Of a DNA stretch of 5,116 bases, positions 1 to 5,116 are shown piece by piece (position 1 is the stretch's first letter; every line of letters starts with the position of its first letter). The position numbers and the translations under genes were made by a program. The stretch comes from Promethearchaeota archaeon (lineage in GTDB: Archaea; Asgardarchaeota; Lokiarchaeia; Sigyniarchaeales; SOKP01), in assembly GCA_030612905.1 (NCBI GenBank), contig JAUWNA010000178.1, positions 1 to 5,116 on the forward strand. The letters run 5' to 3'. The notes under the pieces are model-generated. The model searched no databases and had not been told where the DNA came from. It was given only the letters and a program-made list of their open reading frames with translations.

Positions 1-591
1 TTCGCTTGGGAATAGGCCTTCAACTAAATAGAACGGAATTCTTGAAACGGAAAGTACTGTTCCAATAGCAGCAAAATTTCCGATAAAACTTTCTCTATAA
101 TGTCCCGTTTTTTCTAATAAGGCTACATTAATGGGTCCTGCTGCGCCAATTAAGCCAGTTAACAAGCCATAAGAGAACCCCCCAAACAAAATAAGGGGAG
201 ATGTTGTGTTTATTTCCTTTTCTATTTCAATTTGAGATTGCCTTTTAAAGTAATTAACGAGTTTTAAAGAAGAATATATAAGAATAAAAATACCCAATAT
301 CAACTCGATCCATTCCAATCGAATACTTATAATTAAGTAGGTTCCTAGAATTGTGGCGGGAACTCCTAGTGATACAATTCGGAGAAAATACCCTCTATCT
401 AAAAATTCTTTGTATTTAATATAATTGAGTAAAGCGGGAAAAGTGCCCCAGATATTTACTAGTATTACCGCTTCCTTAATTCCTATTATTGGAGCTAAAA
501 TAGGGATTAATATCAACGCGTCTCCGAATCCTATAATCCCGTAGACTGTACTCGAGAAGAAAATTGCTATTAGTGATATAAGTATAATCAT
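1..591 (-). CDS. TauE/SafE-family membrane permease, C-terminus cut by window edge
   Basis: I translated this by hand: 197 codons are open from an ATG at 591 to the window edge with no stop, so the C-terminus is missing. The family usually has about 240-270 residues. The protein is very hydrophobic and shows the two-halved layout of the TauE/SafE (sulfite exporter) family. The first half has a Gly-rich helix with GIIGFG at 18-23 and a Pro (P30) soon after. A charged loop lies near 114-128. The second half repeats the pattern with GGFSYGLLTGLIGAAGP at 137-153. Members are cytoplasmic-membrane carriers for sulfite, sulfoacetate or other small organic or sulfur anions; the substrate cannot be read from sequence. 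An in-frame TAA seven bases upstream rules out a longer ATG start. The gene begins 13 bases after the nuclease stop, so co-transcription is likely. No Shine-Dalgarno sequence is visible. Family assignment is good, substrate unknown. Confidence 0.85.
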   Translation of the reverse strand, partial: MIILISLIAIFFSSTVYGIIGFGDALILIPILAPIIGIKEAVILVNIWGTFPALLNYIKYKEFLDRGYFLRIVSLGVPATILGTYLIISIRLEWIELILGIFILIYSSLKLVNYFKRQSQIEIEKEINTTSPLILFGGFSYGLLTGLIGAAGPINVALLEKTGHYRESFIGNFAAIGTVLSVSRIPFYLVEGLFPSE

Positions 592-604
592 AAATCTTTA
601 ATCT

Positions 605-1336
605 CTATCCATTAATTTTTTTTTGAGGGTCCTTTATTTTCCCAAAAAGCATTTCTTTATTCTTTTCTACAAATTTCCATCCAAACCCAGAAAGCTCGCT
701 TAAGGGACCTATAATTCCTTTTGGGTTTCCTGTCCGAGTAAATGTAATTTCTGTTTGTTGAATTGCCTTTAACACGCGATAGGGCGTCTTATATTTATCT
801 ATTAACGATTTAGCCTTTTTCGGACCAATATCTACGAATCCCTCCACAATGAATGTTCTTCTTTCTTCAATGCTCATACTCTTTGGTGCCTTTCGGGAGA
901 GAATGGATGCTCCGTCCTTTATTTGTTCGCGATAGGCAATTCTTTCGATTACAATCGCTGTATCATTAAGATTACGAGTGGGAATTACAGATATTCCTAA
1001 TTTATAGGCAATTTTAGAAAGTGCTCCGTAAATAGAGGCAATTTTCATTCCAGTATTTTCAAACACATTATCATTTAAACCCTCTAGAATTAATATAGGT
1101 GTCGTGTAGGTTTCTTTTAAGCGAAAACACTGCTCAAATAAACGATTATCCATAATAGAAGCAACGAAATCAAACCCTTCTTTTCTTTCAATTGCCACAT
1201 CTTCAGAAATTACTATATCCGCAATATCTAATTGTTTAGTTTCGAATATGATGTTGGGGTACTTCTCTTCCAATAATTTAATTAACTTCCTTTCTCTATT
1301 GTCAATGATGACCTGGAGGACATTGGTTTGGCTCAT
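605..1336 (-). CDS. xpf: XPF/ERCC4-type structure-specific endonuclease, short archaeal form
   Basis: The 243-residue protein has an ERCC4 nuclease domain (about 6-135) followed by a helix-hairpin-helix region (about 160-232). It lacks the helicase part found in euryarchaeal Hef and eukaryotic XPF, and the length fits the short archaeal XPF form. Active-site motifs are visible: IIDNRER at 10-16, an AD at 39-40 where the family normally has GD, ERK at 50-52 followed by D56, and NRLFEQ at 64-69. The first hairpin is VDIGPKKAKSLIDKY (168-182); a second, weaker one is LSGFGWKFVEKNKEML (215-230), after an unusual link around 195-211. Relatives act as homodimers on 3'-flap, nicked and branched DNA in repair and fork processing, often with the sliding clamp PCNA. 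I see no convincing PCNA-binding motif at the C-terminus. The ATG at 1336 is the natural start because the nuclease fold begins a few residues later. The permease gene follows after 13 bases. Confidence 0.93.
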   Translation of the reverse strand: MSQTNVLQVIIDNRERKLIKLLEEKYPNIIFETKQLDIADIVISEDVAIERKEGFDFVASIMDNRLFEQCFRLKETYTTPILILEGLNDNVFENTGMKIASIYGALSKIAYKLGISVIPTRNLNDTAIVIERIAYREQIKDGASILSRKAPKSMSIEERRTFIVEGFVDIGPKKAKSLIDKYKTPYRVLKAIQQTEITFTRTGNPKGIIGPLSELSGFGWKFVEKNKEMLFGKIKDPQKKING

Positions 1337-1412
1337 TTTTATTTTTATTGGTAATCGAATTTGTAATTGTTATTTTAAAATCAATTATGTTAATTAAAAT
1401 AATCTAAGCTAT

Positions 1413-1424
1413 AAAAATAAAAAA
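1413..1424 (-). terminator. Candidate oligo-T terminator after the DUF457 gene
   Basis: On the minus strand, six T, one A and five T follow about 45 bases after the DUF457 stop codon. Archaeal RNA polymerase can terminate at T-runs in the non-template strand without a hairpin, so this is a plausible end for the upstream transcript. The same AT-rich tract (TTTTTATAG) could equally serve as a TATA-like element for the nuclease gene, with a TTTTAAAA at 1373-1380 as another option. In sequence this AT-rich, none of these can be called firmly. Confidence 0.22.
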
Positions 1425-1468
1425 TCGTAGTATTACTTTTCAAAGTTAAATAATTTTTCTTTATTCTA

Positions 1469-1975
1469 TTATTGAGGTTCTAGGTTAACATTACATTTTA
1501 GATAATCCGTAATTTCTTTTCTACTATATAATTTGTTATTTATTAAAATAAAAAGGAAAAAAAGAATCCCTGTTATCTCTGTCAAATAAACTACGGGATT
1601 GTTAGATAATGTATGAAGCCATACTCCGAGAGGGTCTTCAATTATAATAAATTCATACATAATAAATGGATAAAAAAGTGGTACTTCAGGTAAATCTAAA
1701 ATTAAGTGAACGACCATTCCCACTAAAAATGGTATTGATATCGATTTTCTTCCTTTCGTAATAAAGTGCAAAATAACAAAACTGATTAAAATAAATAAAA
1801 TTGTATGTGAGATTCCCCTCCCTGAACCTAAATTTAAAAAAAGTAGAAATTTATCAATAATATCTGGAAATAACGAGCCAATAATTAACGCAAATCTATT
1901 AAATTCAAATCTCTTCTTGACCAGTGGTAATTCAAAGAGAATTAACGGAATAGCAACATGAAAAATCGGAAACAT
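1469..1975 (-). CDS. Membrane-bound metal-dependent hydrolase, YdjM/DUF457 type
   Basis: An integral membrane protein of 168 residues from the ATG at 1975, or 174 from an in-frame TTG at 1993. In the 174-residue numbering the spaced polar residues typical of the YdjM/DUF457 family are H12, PDIID at 43-47, GISH at 60-63, HLILD at 96-100, and probably E139. They sit in or near about four hydrophobic segments (about 10-25, 64-78, 88-100, 134-151). The family is predicted to be a membrane metal-dependent hydrolase related to zinc-dependent phospholipase C; the substrate is unknown, and membrane lipid or DNA-damage-linked roles have been suggested elsewhere. I chose the ATG because the first conserved His then lies at residue 6, usual for the family, and because a TATA-like box sits about 27 bases upstream. 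Against this, the TTG overlaps the stop of a small upstream ORF as TTGA, which would suit translational coupling. Family call good, activity inferred. Confidence 0.82.
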   Translation of the reverse strand: MFPIFHVAIPLILFELPLVKKRFEFNRFALIIGSLFPDIIDKFLLFLNLGSGRGISHTILFILISFVILHFITKGRKSISIPFLVGMVVHLILDLPEVPLFYPFIMYEFIIIEDPLGVWLHTLSNNPVVYLTEITGILFFLFILINNKLYSRKEITDYLKCNVNLEPQ

Positions 1976-1989
1976 ATTTATCGTCTCGT

Positions 1990-2130
1990 TCAAAATCCAT
2001 ATAAAAACCGAAAAAAGTTAAGTATTTCCGGTAAGTAGAATAGTAATATCAAGATTATTACAAATTCAATTGAGACTTTTATCGCCCTCTTTATCAAATA
2101 AGGGTAAGAAACCATTTTATCTTGTTTCAT
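1990..2130 (-). CDS. Small single-span hydrophobic protein, hypothetical (46 residues)
   Basis: An ATG at 2130 opens 46 codons ending in TGA at 1992-1990. The product starts with a charged stretch (MKQDKMVSYPYLIKRAIK), then a hydrophobic stretch from about 19 to 33 (VSIEFVIILILLFYL), then PEILNFFRFLYGF. It reads as a single membrane helix with a basic, probably cytoplasmic, N-terminus. I recognise no family. It fills nearly all of the gap between ADH synthase and the DUF457 gene: it begins 17 bases after the ADH synthase stop, and its TGA overlaps a possible TTG start of the DUF457 gene as TTGA. That fit argues for a real gene in an operon. Against it, an open frame of this length is not rare in such AT-rich DNA, a T-rich strand favours hydrophobic codons by itself, and no ribosome binding site is visible. 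Confidence 0.4.
   Translation of the reverse strand: MKQDKMVSYPYLIKRAIKVSIEFVIILILLFYLPEILNFFRFLYGF
1999..2007 (-). promoter_or_regulatory. Possible TATA box for the DUF457 gene
   Basis: The minus strand reads TTTTTATAT, close to the archaeal TATA consensus. Its centre lies about 27 bases before the ATG at 1975, the distance expected between a TATA box and the transcription start. Transcription from it would yield an essentially leaderless mRNA starting at that ATG and excluding the TTG at 1993. No clear purine-rich BRE precedes it, and the box lies inside the small ORF at 1990-2130, so the two readings compete. Confidence 0.3.
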
Positions 2131-2147
2131 AATTTTCTTTAACTCGT

Positions 2148-2948
2148 CTATTTAATTTGGTATTCTTTTAGAACTTCTCCCACCGTATAATTATGATGTA
2201 CAATTTTAGATAGGGCTTTAACAATTTTTGTAGGATCCTCCGCTTGAAAAACATTTCTTCCAAACGCAACTCCTTTACCTCCTGCTTGGATAGAATCGTA
2301 AACTAGTTGGAGCAAATCTTGAATCGTATCCGTTTTTGGACCACCAGCTATAATAACAGGAACATGTACACTTTTTACGATGTATTTGAAAGAATCAATA
2401 TCTCCCGTGTAATTTGTCTTAACTATATCTGCGCCTAATTCAGCACCGGCTCTTACAGCAATATTAACTACTTCAGGAGCATTCTCATCTTTTATTTTTT
2501 TACCTCTAGGATACATCATAGCTATAAGTGGCAACCCCCATTCCCTTGATGACTCAACAACTCTACGCGCATCTTGAAGCATTTCTGGTTCCTCATCAGC
2601 TCCTATATTAATATGAATTGAAACTCCATCTGCACCCATTTTCAAGGCTCGCTCTACAGAACAGACCAATACTTTTCTATCAGGGTCTGGAGTTAAACTT
2701 GTTGCTCCCGAAAGGTGTATAATTAACCCTATATCTTGTCCGTACTGCCTATGGCCCGCTCCAACCATACCAGAATGCATTAAAACCGCGTTTGCGCCAC
2801 CTATTGCTACCTTATCAACAATATTTGCCAAATTCTCTAATCCTTTAATGGTTCCTACAGTAAGACCGTGGTCCATCGGGACAATTATCGTTCTTTTGCT
2901 TATTCGATCGAACAACCGTTCAATTCTAATGCCCTTTCCAAGACTCAA
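2148..2948 (-). CDS. aroA': 2-amino-3,7-dideoxy-D-threo-hept-6-ulosonate (ADH) synthase
   Basis: The 266-residue protein is a full-length member of the class I aldolase-like (DeoC/LacD, COG1830) family and resembles Methanocaldococcus MJ0400 closely along its length. MJ0400 joins L-aspartate semialdehyde to 6-deoxy-5-ketofructose 1-phosphate, the first step of the archaeal DAHP-independent route to 3-dehydroquinate and aromatic amino acids. Visible motifs are VPMDHG (23-28, D26), GLIIHLSGATSLTPDP (74-89), MGADGVSIHINIG (104-116), MMYPRG (144-149, Y146), ADIVKTNYTGD (173-183, with K177 the expected Schiff-base lysine), AGGPK (201-205) and AFGRN (228-232), the last two forming the phosphate site. 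The start is a TTG: no in-frame ATG lies between an upstream TGA and residue 25, and the conserved GIRIERLF already begins at residue 6. A fructose-bisphosphate aldolase role is the main alternative. The partner 3-dehydroquinate synthase II is not in the window. The small ORF follows after 17 bases. Confidence 0.92.
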   Translation of the reverse strand: MSLGKGIRIERLFDRISKRTIIVPMDHGLTVGTIKGLENLANIVDKVAIGGANAVLMHSGMVGAGHRQYGQDIGLIIHLSGATSLTPDPDRKVLVCSVERALKMGADGVSIHINIGADEEPEMLQDARRVVESSREWGLPLIAMMYPRGKKIKDENAPEVVNIAVRAGAELGADIVKTNYTGDIDSFKYIVKSVHVPVIIAGGPKTDTIQDLLQLVYDSIQAGGKGVAFGRNVFQAEDPTKIVKALSKIVHHNYTVGEVLKEYQIK

Positions 2949-3004
2949 TCTTATTACACAATTTTTTAATTTTAATCAAATTATTGGTAGTAAATGAGAG
3001 TAGA

Positions 3005-3013
3005 AATATAAAA
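3005..3013 (-). promoter_or_regulatory. Weak TATA-like box upstream of ADH synthase
   Basis: In the 75-base gap between the Tes-like gene and ADH synthase the minus strand reads TTTTATATT, the best TATA match there. It would place transcription start near 2984 and give a leader of about 35 bases without a Shine-Dalgarno sequence. The gap is very AT-rich and read-through from the upstream gene is equally possible. Confidence 0.2.
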
Positions 3014-3023
3014 TTATATTATG

Positions 3024-4727
3024 TTATTCTTTTTCAATTGATTTAATATAGGTCTCAATTTTGTTCTGGATTATTTCAGGTTTAATTGTGCTTTGATTGG
3101 CTACTTTATGTTTGAGCTCTAGTTTTTCCCTATGCAAAGTATTCATCGTGCAAAAGGGGATTTGCATAACCTTGCTAGGGTCATCTGGATCAATCACTCC
3201 ATAATGTACAATGCAGTTTTTAACTCGATCTAAATCAAAATTATAAGCATCTTGAAAATGCATGCATGAGATTAACAAGTTTTTGGAAAGCAAGAAGTTA
3301 CTTGCTGAATTTAAGTTAGGCGATAAAATAAGTCTAGTAAATGATTGAAAAATTTTGCTAGTTAAGACTTTTGATGGATTTTTAATATATTTTAAAGCAC
3401 CTGCAAAAAAATATGATTTCATTATCTGTCTATATCCTAAGTTAGTTATATCATCAATGAAATCACCAATCGTGCTTACTACACCGCCATAATTCTCTAG
3501 ATTAATGTCCTTTAAAAAGCTTGTTGGCTTAGGGATTTCTTTGTTACGAATCATGTCACATACTTGATTTGCCCATATAACTAACCCCTCGGCATCAAAA
3601 TAGGTCTCAAGGGGGTTCCATTCGTCGTTGTCATCAATAGTTACAATAGTAGCGAAGCCACAGTCTGGATGGGTTGTCATTGAAAAAGAAGGTAAGTCAT
3701 CGAACCAAGCTAGTAACCTAGTGAATTTAGCAGATGTGGCAATTGGGTAAAACTTTTCAATTGCGTTATTAGTTATTTTATTAATAGCTATCTTTAAATC
3801 AGATGAAGTGTATCTCAATTCCATTAGTTCTTCGTAATTAATTCGACCACATAACGAAACGGGTTGAAAAACGACACCCGCAACAACATCACTATTTTGC
3901 TTAGCGAATTCTAAAATATTTTCAATTTGATTGTCATTTACGCCTTTAGCAATAGTTGGAACCAACATAATACCTTTAAAACCGATTGCGCGGCAATTTT
4001 TAATGACCCTTTGTTTTATGGGCCATAAATTAACGCCCCTCATTTTTTTCCAAACCTCAGGAGCATCAGTAGCGTCAAATTGCAAATAAATCGCATCCAT
4101 TCCAGATTCCATTAATTCTCTACAATATTCAACTGATTTACTCATTTTGACACCATTAGTTGATACCATAACTTCTGTAAATCCTAATTCTTTTGCTTTA
4201 CGGGTGATGTCGTGCAGATCTTTTCTTAGCGTTGGTTCCCCCCCTGCATATTGTAGCAAAATAGGAGGGACAGGCTTGATTGATCTGAAATGCTTTAGAA
4301 TTTGAACAATTTCATCGAAAGTAGGTTCTACAACGTAACCTTTAGCACTGGCATTAGCGAAACATATCGGACAAGTTAAATTACATCGATTTGTAGGATC
4401 AATTACAGCAATGCAAGGTGCTGATTCGTGATTCTCGCAAATCCCACAATCATATGGGCAGCCATTAGTGATCTCTCTAATACCTGATGATGTTTCAGAA
4501 GGCTTTGAAGAGTTATCTATAGTTGAACCAATCTCATTAGTGAAACTCTGGTTCCATTTGTATTCCTCTGGATTAATCGAAATTTTATCTTTAAAATCTC
4601 CATGTTCCTCACAATGCTTTCGCATCATAACCCAACCTATATTTGCATCAACATAAATCTCAGCAGGAACTGGTTGTAGGCATTCTGGACAAATACTTGT
4701 TGTATTTCTAATTATTTCTTCAATCAT
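3024..4727 (-). CDS. tes: Radical SAM enzyme of the MJ0619 / tetraether lipid synthase (Tes) family
   Basis: A 567-residue iron-sulfur protein. The N-terminal module has CPEC at 13-16 and C39xxH42, a rubredoxin-like metal site. A polar Ser/Thr/Asn-rich linker follows (about 60-83). GCPYDCGIC at 89-97 supplies an auxiliary cluster, and CNLTCPIC at 115-122 is the CxxxCxxC radical SAM site. GGEPT at 162-166 is the SAM-binding motif and STNG at 189-192 lies on the barrel. Late conserved cysteines are C293, C356 (HPDCG), C488 (CMHFQDAYNFD), C505 and C526 (IPFC). This architecture matches MJ0619, shown to be Tes, which joins two archaeol-type lipids tail to tail through sp3 carbons to form GDGT membrane lipids; MJ0619 had earlier been linked to pterin methylation. 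The C-terminal DPDDPSKVMQIPFC differs from the shorter form I recall for close Tes relatives, so a paralogue with another substrate is possible. It appears to have its own promoter. Family firm, substrate inferred. Confidence 0.85.
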   Translation of the reverse strand: MIEEIIRNTTSICPECLQPVPAEIYVDANIGWVMMRKHCEEHGDFKDKISINPEEYKWNQSFTNEIGSTIDNSSKPSETSSGIREITNGCPYDCGICENHESAPCIAVIDPTNRCNLTCPICFANASAKGYVVEPTFDEIVQILKHFRSIKPVPPILLQYAGGEPTLRKDLHDITRKAKELGFTEVMVSTNGVKMSKSVEYCRELMESGMDAIYLQFDATDAPEVWKKMRGVNLWPIKQRVIKNCRAIGFKGIMLVPTIAKGVNDNQIENILEFAKQNSDVVAGVVFQPVSLCGRINYEELMELRYTSSDLKIAINKITNNAIEKFYPIATSAKFTRLLAWFDDLPSFSMTTHPDCGFATIVTIDDNDEWNPLETYFDAEGLVIWANQVCDMIRNKEIPKPTSFLKDINLENYGGVVSTIGDFIDDITNLGYRQIMKSYFFAGALKYIKNPSKVLTSKIFQSFTRLILSPNLNSASNFLLSKNLLISCMHFQDAYNFDLDRVKNCIVHYGVIDPDDPSKVMQIPFCTMNTLHREKLELKHKVANQSTIKPEIIQNKIETYIKSIEKE

Positions 4728-4756
4728 GATTTTTAATTCCTAATTATAATAACTTG

Positions 4757-4765
4757 CTTATAAAT
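4757..4765 (-). promoter_or_regulatory. Probable TATA box of the Tes-like gene
   Basis: The minus strand reads ATTTATAAG, preceded by GATTAAAT, which could act as a BRE-like element. The box centre is about 35 bases before the ATG at 4727, giving a predicted transcription start near 4736 and a leader of under ten bases. This is typical of archaeal short-leader genes and agrees with the lack of a Shine-Dalgarno sequence at this start. Confidence 0.4.
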
Positions 4766-4830
4766 ATTTAATCTTAAAATAAAAACCTATACAAATAACT
4801 AATAGGATTATCGATATCAGATTATTCTCG

Positions 4831-4836
4831 AAAAAA
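4831..4836 (-). terminator. Candidate oligo-T terminator after nadB
   Basis: A run of six T on the minus strand lies 40 bases after the nadB stop codon and before the Tes promoter region. It fits hairpin-free archaeal termination, but such runs are common in DNA of this composition. The remainder of the 148-base gap contains no open frame or RNA gene that I can recognise; an 8-base palindrome (TATCGATA, 4809-4816) is unremarkable. Confidence 0.22.
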
Positions 4837-4875
4837 TAACAATTAAAACATTTCTTACCAATATTTGGATTCAAA

Positions 4876-5116
4876 TTACCACGGTCTTCTTATTGTAGTT
4901 TTTCTACTCATTTCAGATTTATTAGGGTGATCCATATTATAGTGTATACCTCTGCTCTCCTTCCTGCTTATTGCGCTTACTATTATTATTTTTGCGACAG
5001 TAGCCAAATTTCTAAGTTCAACAAGATTTTTTTCTATTTGAAAATCCCAATAATATTGATTGATTTCTTCTTGAAGCATATTAATTCTTTTTTTAGCTCT
5101 TTGAAGACGCTTATCC
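4876..5116 (-). CDS. nadB: L-aspartate oxidase (NadB), C-terminal fragment
   Basis: The reading frame is open from the right window edge to a TAA at 4878-4876, giving the last 79 residues of a longer protein; NadB is normally about 500-550 residues, so most of it, including the FAD-binding part, lies outside. The visible part matches the C-terminal helical domain of L-aspartate oxidase: a basic helix (DKRLQRAKKRINMLQEEI), then LVELRNLATVAKIIIVSAI, then the signature RKESRGIHYNMDHP, which corresponds to the MRKESRGLHFTLDYP of E. coli NadB. The internal Met at 5077-5079 is not the start, because homology continues upstream of it to the edge. The enzyme oxidises L-aspartate to iminoaspartate, which quinolinate synthase NadA condenses with dihydroxyacetone phosphate in de novo NAD synthesis. 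The fumarate reductase/succinate dehydrogenase flavoprotein is a related family, but this tail favours NadB. Confidence 0.9.
   Translation of the reverse strand, partial: DKRLQRAKKRINMLQEEINQYYWDFQIEKNLVELRNLATVAKIIIVSAISRKESRGIHYNMDHPNKSEMSRKTTIRRPW

Noticed and set aside
1932..2000. A 22-codon ATG frame on the minus strand overlapping the DUF457 start region (ATG at 2000).
   Set aside because: Very short, out of frame with both the small ORF and the DUF457 gene, and mostly inside the latter's coding sequence.
4468..4656. A 62-codon open frame on the plus strand.
   Set aside because: It lies entirely antisense inside the N-terminal region of the Tes-like gene, which has strong motif support; the product shows no recognisable domain and there is no promoter context.
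4876..5079. A separate 67-residue gene starting at the internal ATG at 5077-5079.
   Set aside because: NadB homology continues upstream of this Met to the window edge (DKRLQRAKKRIN), so it is an internal Met of a truncated gene and not a start.
2148..5116. A single pathway joining NadB, the Tes-like enzyme and ADH synthase.
   Set aside because: NadB uses aspartate and ADH synthase uses aspartate semialdehyde, but the Tes-like gene lies between them, gaps of 148 and 75 bases with promoter-like elements separate them, and no other shikimate or NAD genes are present. Shared direction alone does not support a joint system.
1..5116. CRISPR array, insertion sequence, tRNA or rRNA gene, or defence cassette.
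   Set aside because: I saw no regularly spaced repeats, transposase motifs, terminal inverted repeats, cloverleaf sequence or known defence domains; the coding genes are housekeeping-type families and gaps are 154 bases or less.

Overview
The window is a moderately AT-rich stretch (roughly one third G+C) in which every gene I can support lies on the minus strand. The gene set points to an archaeon. It holds a short helicase-less XPF-type nuclease, an MJ0400-type 2-amino-3,7-dideoxy-D-threo-hept-6-ulosonate (ADH) synthase from the archaeal shikimate route, and a radical SAM protein of the MJ0619 / tetraether lipid synthase (Tes) family. TATA-like boxes sit close to start codons, leaders look very short, and Shine-Dalgarno sequences are absent. 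An Asgard-type or other mesophilic archaeon is my guess; the window alone does not fix the lineage.

Reading in the direction of transcription (high to low coordinates): 5116-4876 is the C-terminal end of L-aspartate oxidase (NadB, de novo NAD synthesis), cut by the window edge. A 148-base gap holds a T-run and a TATA-like box. Then 4727-3024 encodes the Tes-like radical SAM protein with its full set of cysteine motifs. After a 75-base gap, 2948-2148 encodes ADH synthase, which appears to start at TTG. Seventeen bases after it comes a 46-codon open frame (2130-1990) for a small hydrophobic protein. Its stop codon overlaps a possible TTG start of the next gene as TTGA. That next gene (1975 or 1993 down to 1469) encodes an integral-membrane metal-dependent hydrolase of the YdjM/DUF457 type. 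A 132-base gap with T-tracts follows. Then 1336-605 encodes the XPF/ERCC4 nuclease, and 13 bases later a TauE/SafE-family permease (591-1) begins and runs off the left edge.

Functionally this looks like a row of housekeeping genes (NAD synthesis, membrane lipid, aromatic amino acid precursor, DNA repair, transport) rather than one dedicated pathway. ADH synthase, the small ORF and the DUF457 gene may be co-transcribed, and the nuclease and permease very likely are. I see no mobile element, CRISPR array, RNA gene or defence island. The points most worth a second look are the small membrane ORF with the TTGA junction, the exact function of the Tes-like enzyme, and the altered GD motif in the nuclease.
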